A stretch of 64,000 bases of DNA from Zygnema cylindricum (lineage: Eukaryota; Streptophyta; Zygnematophyceae; Zygnematales; Zygnemataceae), in assembly GCA_037447655.1 (NCBI GenBank), contig JBBHKE010002726.1, positions 124,001 through 188,000 of the forward strand, given 5' to 3'. The position numbers and the translations under genes were made by a program. The notes below the pieces were generated by a model. That model had not been told where the DNA came from, did not search any database, and saw only the letters and a list, made by a program, of their open reading frames with translations. Every line of letters starts with the position of its first letter. Position 1 is the stretch's first letter. This document shows, piece by piece, positions 22,728 to 31,480 of the stretch.

Positions 22728-23879
22728 TCAGCCTGCTTCACGTTTCAATCCACCGTAAGCACATTTTTGCCTTCGTGGTATTTCGACCTCGTTTTTCGCC
22801 TCCAACTCCTCATCTAAAAAGAGCTCATCGTCCTCGTCCTCGGATTCCACCTCATGTACCTGTGTCACAAGGTTCTTTTTCTTTCCTCTCGGGGTACCAC
22901 CGGTCTGCCCCTCCTTTAACCGAAGCTCGGTTAGCTTAGTGCACTCTGCCATAGAGTTCCCAGGTTTCTTACAAAAATGACATAAACCTTTGGGAGCCCT
23001 TTGTCTGAACTCGTCGGTCTGATTTTTCTGCTCCCTCCCCCCATAGTTTCCGACCAGTTTTCGGGAATTCTTGTTCCTCCAATCGGTCGCAGTTGCCAAG
23101 GCTTGGCCACTCTTTCCTCCCCTTCGGATCTCAATCGTATTCTCCCGAACGAGAATCATCCCTACCACTGAGTTCCATATCAATCTTGAGTCCGGCAAGT
23201 CTTGCACACGGTTGACTATGTTCTCGAACTCATCGGGTAACTTCATCAGTAAATTGTTAACCTTTTTTTTTTCACTAAAATCTTTTCCTGCACTCTCTAG
23301 CTCCATGAAGAGTGTAGCAAGCTCATTGCAAAAATCCAACATCTTCCCCGTTTTGTATACATACTCATTAACTTTCTGATCAGCCAACTGTTGTTGCTGA
23401 ATCGTACCACTTCGGTACATCTCTATGAGAGCCATCCAAAGATCGGATGCCCTTTCTACTTGCAAATGAGGACATGCAAGTCGTTGAGTGAGATGGCGTA
23501 GGATGAAGTGCTTTGCCGCCATATTGTTGAAGTCCCAGGTTTCAGTATCATTCTTTTCGCTCCTTCGAATACGTGACATGAATGCCGGACCAGTTGTTAA
23601 TGGTGTGGTCGCCTCCTTCTCCTTTCCTTTGTCCATCACCTCTCCTTCTTTTGTTTCCTCCACTGAAGGTGGATCCTCTTTTCTGGTGAATCTGCTTCCT
23701 CCAAACCCTGGAGGAATTCCAAGACTTGATGGACGCCCCAACGGACCACTCACTATCCCCCAAAACCTTTTTTCGCATAGAGCTCCTATCATCATACTTT
23801 CCCAGTATATGAAGCCAGTTCCATTAAAGATTTGTACCCTAGAGGGTGGGCCCCTAACCTGAAACTCCGAGACCTCCAT
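22728..23879 (-). CDS. A4 gag, open 383-residue frame
   Basis: This is the longest uninterrupted gag of family A here. It starts at 23879, 20 bp inside the 5' LTR, and reads through the primer site as FQVRGPPSRV (the usual QVMGPP with Met changed to Arg). Residues of about 10-80 include NGTGFIYWESMM and a Gly/Pro-rich stretch. About 120-260 form the UBN2-type gag core with HFILRHLTQ, SGTIQQQQLADQK and LLMKLPDEFENIVNRVQ. The knuckle CHFCKKPGNSMAEC near residue 310 has Asn in place of the zinc-binding His. An acidic tail follows. In an active element it would coat the RNA; without its pol this copy is probably inert. Confidence 0.8.
   Translation of the reverse strand: MEVSEFQVRGPPSRVQIFNGTGFIYWESMMIGALCEKRFWGIVSGPLGRPSSLGIPPGFGGSRFTRKEDPPSVEETKEGEVMDKGKEKEATTPLTTGPAFMSRIRRSEKNDTETWDFNNMAAKHFILRHLTQRLACPHLQVERASDLWMALIEMYRSGTIQQQQLADQKVNEYVYKTGKMLDFCNELATLFMELESAGKDFSEKKKVNNLLMKLPDEFENIVNRVQDLPDSRLIWNSVVGMILVRENTIEIRRGGKSGQALATATDWRNKNSRKLVGNYGGREQKNQTDEFRQRAPKGLCHFCKKPGNSMAECTKLTELRLKEGQTGGTPRGKKKNLVTQVHEVESEDEDDELFLDEELEAKNEVEIPRRQKCAYGGLKREAG
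23846..23859 (-). other. Primer-binding site of A4
   Basis: GTGGGCCCCTAACC in plus orientation equals the initiator tRNA-Met anticodon arm except for one A to C change. Confidence 0.75.
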
Positions 23880-24915
23880 AAGTCCTCATAGTGGATAGCT
23901 TCCAAGAAGCCTCTAGGATAACCCTGACCCCTTTGTGTTTCAAAAAAAACAACTGCCACCATCGCAGACAAAAACTCTGGCCAACTTCACCCTTGTGAAG
24001 AGAAGAATCCCCTGAGTCGATAGCAAAAAGAATCTCTGAATTTGCTCCCCTGAGCAGTAAGTTATGGAAGGTCAAAGTTGATCTTTTGTACATAAGCTCT
24101 CTGGGAGAGAGGGTCCTATCTTCTAATTTTTCTAAGTCCTATCTCTCTCACTGACTCTATCTATTGATGTACGGAGCCAATCACATTTCAGTTTCGTACA
24201 CAAAAGTACAAGTGCAGGTTTACTTTATGTAAGACCATTGTACGACATGGCCTAAATGTGGACACGTGGTATATCTGAATTCGCTCCCTTAATCCTCGGA
24301 GATGCCGCGATCCAATGTCATTCCGCCACGTGTCATCCGATGTGGCGATGACCACAAACCGCCGAAATCCTCTTCCGCGATCTCGGCGTTAATTCCGGCC
24401 GTCCGATTAAATTCACCTTTAATCGTAGCCGTAATAAATACATGCGCGGTATTCGTTTCACTAAAGAGATAAATGCGCGGTATTGGTTTTTTATCTGTAC
24501 CGGAATCCGTACTTTTACATTTATTGGATATATGTCTCTCGTAATCAGTTATAGTTAAATGAACTTTTCTACGTATAAATGTTTAAATAATTATCAAACC
24601 CTCTAGTACGTAACACTACTTCTAGACTTAACGACTAAGGCTACCGGCTACCGGTTGTCAGCCGGCCGGTAGGTACCAGGATCAAATTATGTGGCCGGCA
24701 CATATCTTTTAGTAAATTAAACCCCTAACTAAAGAATATTTTCCCGCAAACCTCTGGATAGCCTAAGTAGCCATGGCTTTAGCTCCCTCTCCAATTTCTC
24801 AGTGACTGCGACAAGTTTGAGAGTTGGAGAGAGAAACTAGAGGTAGACTGCCTCGGCTTCTTTCTTATTTCTTTTCAGTCCAAGAAAATACTTTAAAAAA
24901 CCATTAATTTCTACA
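23860..24915 (-). repeat. A4 5' LTR
   Basis: Partner of 18457-19504. It includes the ATG of gag at 23879, the hairpin row (TTCACCCTTGTGAAG at about 23986-24001 and TGCTCCCCTGAGCA near 24042), a GTAC cluster around 24170-24245 and a CCAAT box. Confidence 0.92.
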
Positions 24916-24920
24916 TAAGG

Positions 24921-25578
24921 TACTTCGACCAATCATAAGACTGTAAAGTACAAGAAGGTACAGGTACCGCTGTACTTCTTGTACGACCATAGTATGGCAT
25001 GGCTGTTCCGCTGACGCGTGTCAGTTCCGGAGCCGTAGTTGCTCCTCCCTAATATCCGTTGTTCAACCATATGTTGACTCGTGTCATCCACCGACTTTTG
25101 GTCCGCAAACCGCCAAATGGCTATTCCCGCATTCCGGCTCCACTGTGAGCCGTTCGATCAGATCTAGACATTTGATTTCGTCCGTTGAAATTAAATGTTA
25201 ATTCATATATTTTGTGCGGTCACGATTTCGTGCAGACCGGTATGTTTCCATGCATAAATCGTCTCGTAATTAGTTAAATGAAATGTCTGGCGCGGTATAG
25301 CTTTAAATACATATCGCGCCATATGTATGTATCGATTTCTTCAAGACTTACTGGATAAGGCGCACGGCTGGTCCGTACGGTGACCATCCAGAGGTCACTG
25401 GATCAAGTCCCACAAGGAGCATTACATATTTTGCAGAAAAACTGTCCTAAATGATATGCCTGTCTCCTTTAGCTGCAGCAGGCAGCCATGGATGTCTGTA
25501 GGTCCTCAGTGACTACGACAAGTATGAGGGTTGCAGTAAGTCCACAAGAAAGACTACAAAATACCTCTCTTTTCAACA
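24921..25578 (-). repeat. F 5' LTR, outer part
   Basis: This is the continuation of the LTR interrupted by A4. It opens with six GTAC motifs within about 65 bp (24920-24984) beside a CCAAT box and ends ...TCTTTTCAACA, which is TGTTGAAAAGA in element orientation. With 18146-18456 it makes a 969-bp LTR. Confidence 0.86.
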
Positions 25579-28500
25579 TACTTTGGGCGCAAACGAATCA
25601 CACTTATGAATTTATCGTGAATTATCTTAGAACCACCGAGAGAAATCGCGGAGGTCCTCCTAAAGCTTCGGCCTTGGGTGGGTCTCTAAACGCATCCTCC
25701 GAAGAACCCGCGGATCTAAATTTTCTCCGTGGGGGAAGAGGGGGAAGGGGAAGAGGAGGCGGATCTAGGGGAAGGGGGAGAAGCGCCGAAAGGAGGGGAA
25801 AATGAAAAGTTACAAGTGTTCTTAGAGGGATTGCCCGAAAGATATTCTACGTTGAGTGAAATAATTCAATCTAAACGGAAGGCTACACTTGAGTATGCGG
25901 TGAATTATTTGAAGTCCATTGAAAAGTCTAGCGAGAGTGTAGGTAGAGGTTTTGAAAGTAGTAGAATCCATAATGTAAATACCTCGGATTCCGGGGATCT
26001 AAATTTGCTCCGAGGAAGAGGGGGTATTAGAGGAAATTTTAGATGAAGAGGTAGAGGATGAAGTCAAAATGTTAGATTTAGTAGGAGTCAATTTGATAAT
26101 TCTAATACCTCTAACGTGACTTATTTCAAATGTGATAAGATTGGGCATTTTGCAGCCGGATGCCCGGATAAGGAGAAGAGATGCAATATTTGCCATAAGT
26201 GGGGACATGTGAGTTCACATTGTTTCCAACGAAAAGGCGAAAATTCTTCCTTTTATGACGATCGAAGAAATGGACGATGACGTGGCCGAGGACGCGGACG
26301 CGGTCGTGGCCAATTAAGAGGGTCCGATTATCAAGGAAACTATACGGAATTTGAAAAAGACATTGAGGAGCGATATTACAATTTGACTATTTTATTGGAC
26401 GAGAAAACCGGAGCAATTTTGAATTCGGCTTCTAGTAATCATTGTGTAAAAGATTGGATTATTGATACCGACGCAACTCATCATGTGTGTACGGATTTAA
26501 GTCTATTTTCGGATACAAGGAAGCTTACGGTTCCAAAGAATGTCACGGTTGCGAGTGGACATGTGATTTCGGTGGACACGGTTGGAACGGTCCGAATTGA
26601 TTTACATGTGAGAGATAAATTTGGAAATGTTAGAGTGCATAAAGCTAAGTTGAATGATGCTTTGTTTATTCCTAATGGAGTGGTGAATTTGGTTAGTGTT
26701 CCTCAAATTCAAAAGGCCGGAGGTAGAGTCATTTCTTTGGAGAGTTTTAGAATCATGATTAAAAGTAAAGAAGGAATTCAAATTGGGGAAGGATTTGTGT
26801 CGGATAATTTGGTTAGTAAGTTAATTTGGAAACGGCTGGTTAAAGAGGAACCTTCTATGCTTTCCCTGGAGATGAAGAAAGGTGACCTTAGCCTTTGACA
26901 TAATCGGTTATGCCACACTTTGGAGGAAAACATTAATAGGATGATTAAGCATTTTTCGGTAAGAGGTTTGGAATTGGCGACCAGAGAAAAGGTGAATGGA
27001 TGTAATGGTTGTAGCAAGGGGAAGCAAATGAGGAAATCGCATCCTGTCAAAAATGTAAAATTTCGAGCGAGTCAACCTTTGGAACTTGTTCATGTGGATC
27101 TATGTGGACCTATTAAGCCGAGGAGTCTTGGAAGAAATAGATATATTTTTGTGATTGTTGATGATTTTTCCCGAAAGAGTTGGGTGTACCTTTTGAAAAG
27201 GAAGTCAGAGGCTTTGGATTATTTTAAGAAGTTTGTTGTGATGGCTGAAAGGGAAACGGACAGTAAATTGAAAGTCGTGAGGTCGGATAATGGTGGAGAA
27301 TTTATCGCATTTAATGAGTTTTGTGAGGAGCGGGGAATCAAGCAACAATTTACCGCCGCTTATTCACCCGAATCTAAAGGAGTGGCCGAAAGAAAAAACA
27401 GGACGTTGCCGAAAATGGTGGCTGCGATGCTTCATAGCACGAAACACAATGCTTCGCTTTAGGGAGAAGCCATTGTAACGGCAAACAATGTGTGTAATCG
27501 AAGATTGACTTCGATTTCTGGCGTAAAGACGCCTCAAGAACTTTGGAGTGGACGGGATCCGTCCGTACGACATTTAAGAATTTGGGGTTGCCGGGCAACC
27601 GTATATATTGACCGAAACAAACGGACCGGCAAGTTTAGTCCACCAAGTTGGAGTGGATTTTTTGTCAGATACAGTGCGAATTCAAATCAATACCGAATAT
27701 TTAATCATTTGACGCGAAACGTAGTGGAGTCACGGAATGTTGACTTCCACGAGAATTTAAAGGCAGCCATGAAATATTAGAACAGCAAGGAGCGAAGTTT
27801 GGATTTTGAAGAATAAAACAGTTTGGAAGAGTTCGAAGTGGCGGATTCGTCGTATGGGAAAGACGATCATTATGAGACTCCAAAACGGAAACCGAAATTT
27901 GGTAAAGTTTCAAATTTTGACAATTTTGATTTGGAATCCAATTTGAGTGATGATAAGTCTAAGAGTTCAAAATTATCTTTGAAAAGTCAAATTAGTGAAA
28001 AGAGTCTACCATCAATTTTTGAGAAGAGTGAAAAGAATGTAATGGAAAAAGAAGTGGTTGTTAGGAGGAGTAATTGAGAGAAGAAGGGAAAGGCACTTGA
28101 GCGATTAGGTCTTCAAATGAAATCTAGTGATAAATCTCATAATTTTATTTCACAGGCTAAGTTAAATGAATTCCTTTTATAACAATTACTGCAAGAGAGT
28201 GTAAGTGGTGACCCGAAATCTTATACAGAAGCTAGAAATTCGGGTGATTAGGAGTCTAAGTGGAAAGATGCATTTAACAAAGAATATAAATCTATTGTTG
28301 AGAATGAGACTTTGAGGAAGTAGAATTGCCCGAGGGAAAGAAGGCCATAGATTCTAAGTGGGTATTTAAGACAAAAATTGGTGCTTTTGGTGAATTGATT
28401 AAGTATAAAGCAAGATTAGTTTGTAAAGGATTTCAGCAGAAAGAGGGAGTGGTTTATACGGAGGCCTATGCTCCCGTGGTCAAGTTTGATTCTTTGAGGA

Positions 28501-29735
28501 TGATCATCGAATTGGCTGCAGCCGGAAAGAAGCACATTCATCAAATGGACGTGGAGACCGCCTTCCTCCATGGAGACCTCGAGGAGGAGGTTCATATGAA
28601 AATTCAGGAAGGAGTACCATCCAAACCTGATTTAGTGTGGAGACTAAAGAAATCATTGTATGGGTTAAAGCAAGCACCGAAGACATGGTATTTACGCTTA
28701 CATAAGGTTTTGATTGATTTTGGATTTGTGAGAACAATTTCAGATTCTGGTGTATATGTGAAATGAAATGGAGTGGATCAAATTATTTTTAGTGTCTATG
28801 CAGATGATTTCATTATGGTGTCAGATAGTTTAGAGAAAATTAAAGAATTGAAGTCATAGTTGAAGAAGCATTTTAAGGTGACACATTTAGGTGAAGCAAA
28901 ATATATATTGGGCATTGATGTGATTAGGAGTAAATCCTGATGTATTAAATTGAGTCAAGAACAATATTGTAAGGAAGTTCTTACTCGGTTTTCTATGTTA
29001 GGCTTTAAGCCCCTTAGCACACCTCTAGACCCAAAATTACATCTTAGCAAATTTGATGATGAGGAAATTGTTAATGTCCTTTATACAGAGGCAATTGGAT
29101 TCCTAATGTATTTGAATGTAGGGACAAGACCGGATATTTCTGCAGTTGTTTCAACTGTAAGCAGGTAGAGTCAAGCTTTGAAGAAGCAACATTGGGAATC
29201 GGTCAAGCGGATTTTCATATATTTGGTTGGAACATTGGACATTGGATTGGTTTACCGAAGTGGAGACGATTTGGATTGCTTCAAATATTCGATGCTAATT
29301 GGGGAGGTGACTTCGATACGAGAAATTCCACCTCCGGCTATGCTTTCGTAATAAGTGGAGCACCAATCTCATGGAGCTTCAAATTACAGCCTACGGTGGC
29401 TATAAGTTCAACTGAAGCGGAGTACATGACGGCTTGTCTTGCGGCGAAGGCTTCAATTTTGGATTAAGGACATGTTGAGTGAGTTGGGAATTTTTGTGAA
29501 GTGCATGAGGATTTATTCAGACAGTATGAGTAGTATTGCTTTAGTGAAGAATCCGGTGTTTCATAAAAAGACAAAATATATTAGAATTCAGTGGCACTTT
29601 GTGAGAGATTTGGTGAAAGATAAAATGTTAGAATTTATATTTGTTCCTACTTTAGAGGAGGCAGCTGATTTGTTAACTAAAGGTGCAATGTACGATGTCT
29701 TTGTTAAAGGGAGACCTAAATTAGGGTTAATTTGA
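25579..29735 (+). pseudogene. G gag-pol remnant
   Basis: Gag carries a duplicated segment (VNYL...ADLNFLRGGRGG near 25610-25760 and VNYL...GDLNLLRGRGG near 25890-26030), then two zinc knuckles, FKCDKIGHFAAGC and CNICHKWGHVSSHC, near 26120-26230. Protease (26383-26898) reads WIIDTDATHHVC, with Asp in place of the Gly of DTGA. Integrase (26920-27462) has HVDLCGPIKP, SDNGGEF and GVAERKNRT, all three catalytic residues, with a TAG soon after. The connector frames 27490-28077 are broken. RT (28326-28766) has VFKTKIGAFGELIKYKARLV; its active site reads YADDFIM rather than YVDD. RNase H pieces lie at 29192-29735. Several stops and frameshifts make it a pseudogene. Confidence 0.9.
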
Positions 29736-29779
29736 GTTTGTTCAGTAGTTAGTTTAAATCCTCACATTGAGAGGGGGAA

Positions 29780-30369
29780 TGTTAGGATTGCAATGTGGGA
29801 TTTTGTCAATGTGGGTTCGTTTTTAGGAGGGTCAGTTTTGTCGCGCGTCACGTCGCGCATTATATTTCGTTTCATTAGTACTTTGCAGTTTCGTTTGATT
29901 AAGTTTGAACGGTTTGGTCTATTACGTTTGTGTACGGGACTTCAAGTATTTTTCGGTTCGTGCGTAGTACATATAGCAGTTTCGTTTCGTGTAGATTACG
30001 TCGTACTTTAAGTATTGTACTTCTAGATGTTTCGTTTTGAGAATTTTCATTTTGCGTCGTACTCTATTTTGCGTCCAAGTACACGTGACGCTTTTAGAAT
30101 TAGATTTCTAGATGTAATCTGGGGACTAAGTTAAAATTCTAGCTAGTGAGGGATTAGGTAACAGCTAAGGAGAAATTAAGAAGAAATTATTGTAGAATTA
30201 ATGTATGAGAATTAATGTGAATTCCTCTTTTGAATTGTGTAATGTCTCTATCTATGGTCATGAGAATTTAATGTATGTGAGCTGGTTGATAATTGATTTA
30301 AGCTAAATTCGCTTCCGCATTGTGAAATTTGTCAATTTTTTGCGCATTCCGATTGAGTCTCGATCCTTT

Positions 30370-30371
<2 letters not shown>
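29780..30371 (+). repeat. G 3' LTR
   Basis: It starts TGTTAGGATTGCAATG after the purine tract GAGAGGGGGAA. It is about 592 bp, with no partner in the window, so the right end is inferred. It contains the CGCGTCACGTCGCGC palindrome-like string near 29842 and several GTAC and ACGT motifs. Confidence 0.75.

Positions 30372-30425
<54 letters not shown>
30372..30425. repeat. (AT)n microsatellite
   Basis: An almost pure AT dinucleotide run of about 54 bp abuts the end of the G LTR. The next 47 bp to the A3 target site hold nothing I recognise. Confidence 0.9.
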
Positions 30426-30427
<2 letters not shown>

Positions 30428-30477
30428 TTAACACAAGTGATATATGATATATTGTGTCATTACTTTGATGACATTAA

Positions 30478-31480
30478 TGTAGAAATTAATGGTCTTAAAG
30501 TATTTTCTGATGCAATAGAAATAAAGAAGCGGTCCTCTAACTTCTCACCGACTCTCCAGGCTTATGTGATCTTGAGGTGGAGAGGCTAGAAACCATAATT
30601 TACTAACATGAGTTCTGAAGGTATTACTCTAGTTGGGGAGAATGACCTACTTAAGGTATATCGGGCCCGAGGTTTGATCTATGCGCGGGGTATGTAGATG
30701 GCGGATAGCCAGTGGATTGATGCAGAAGTAGTCTGCGCATTATATGTATGATAGTTAAACATTAATTCGTAGGATAAATCATTTAACTATAATTGTTAAC
30801 GGGATACATAGATCTGGTATGTAAAAGTACGAATTGCGGTACGGATAAAGAATCAATACCGCGCATAGATTTCGTAAGCGAAACAAATACCGCGCATGTA
30901 TTTATTACGGCTACGATCAAATACGAGTTTAATCGGACGGTCGGAATTAGCGCCGAGATCGCGGAAGAAGAATTCGGCGGTTTGTGGGCATCGCCACATC
31001 AGATGACACGTGGCAATGTTACATTGGAGCGCGACATCTCCGAGGATTAAAGGAGCGAATCCGGACATACCACGTGTCGACATTTAGGCCATGTCGTACA
31101 GTGTCCGTACATAAAGTACACCGGCAGCTTTACTTTTGCGTACGGAACTGTAATCTGATTGGTTTTGTACATCATTAGATAGAGTCTGTCAGAGAGATAG
31201 GACTTAGAAAAATTAGAAGATAGGACCCTCTCTACATGAGAGCTTATGTACAAAAAGGTCAACTTTGACCCTCCATAACTTACTGCTCAGGGGAGCAAAT
31301 TCAGAGATTCTTTTTCCTATCGACTCAGGGGAGTCTTGTCTTCACAGGGGTGAAGTTGGGCAGAGTATTTGTCTGTCAGGGTGGCAATTATTTTTGCTGA
31401 AACACAAAGGGGTCAGGGTTATCATAGAGGCTTATTCGAAGCTGTCCACTATGAGGACTTATGGAGGTCTCAGAGTTTCA
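30478..31480 (+). repeat. A3 5' LTR
   Basis: TGTAGAAATTAATGG...GAGTTTCA. It has five GTAC motifs in 31090-31170 with a CCAAT box. Hairpins with AGGG loops lie at 31284-31297, 31322-31335 and 31340-31355, and a fourth with GGG at 31374-31386 with wobble pairing. The ATG of gag is at 31461. Confidence 0.93.

Larger units (their letters stand above)
18457..24915 (-). mobile_element. Copia A4, complete but decayed, TSD TAAGG
   Basis: A full-length A-family element (6459 bp) on the minus strand, flanked by TAAGG at 18452-18456 and 24916-24920. Both LTRs are present (18457-19504 and 23860-24915), with TG...CA ends, a primer-binding site at 23846-23859 and a purine tract next to the left LTR. The LTRs differ from each other by scattered changes. 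It inserted in the 5' LTR of F and so is younger than F. Confidence 0.95.
15458..25578 (-). mobile_element. Copia F (minus), interrupted by A4
   Basis: A minus-strand copia element, present as its 5' LTR, primer-binding site, gag, protease, integrase and connector. RT, RNase H and the 3' LTR lie left of the window because A2 inserted between connector and RT. Its 5' LTR is in two pieces, 18146-18456 and 24921-25578, separated by A4 with TAAGG on both sides. F ends at 25578 (...TTTCAACA in plus orientation), and gag of element G follows directly; TACTT at 25579-25583 is the expected target duplication. Confidence 0.88.
25579..30371 (+). mobile_element. Copia G, 3' two-thirds
   Basis: A plus-strand copia element of a family unrelated at the LTR level to A, C, D, E and F. 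It begins at the F junction inside gag and runs through protease, integrase, RT and RNase H to a 3' LTR at 29780-30371. Its 5' part must lie left of the window, beyond F and all that F contains. It is the outermost and oldest layer of the nest. The right boundary (...CCTTTCA at 30371) is inferred from the CA end and from the start of a pure AT run. Confidence 0.85.

Noticed and set aside
25488-25805. A single host gene with a Gly/Arg-rich tail
   Set aside because: The frame crosses the end of the F LTR at 25578 into G gag; the Gly/Arg run is part of gag and has a second, diverged copy downstream.
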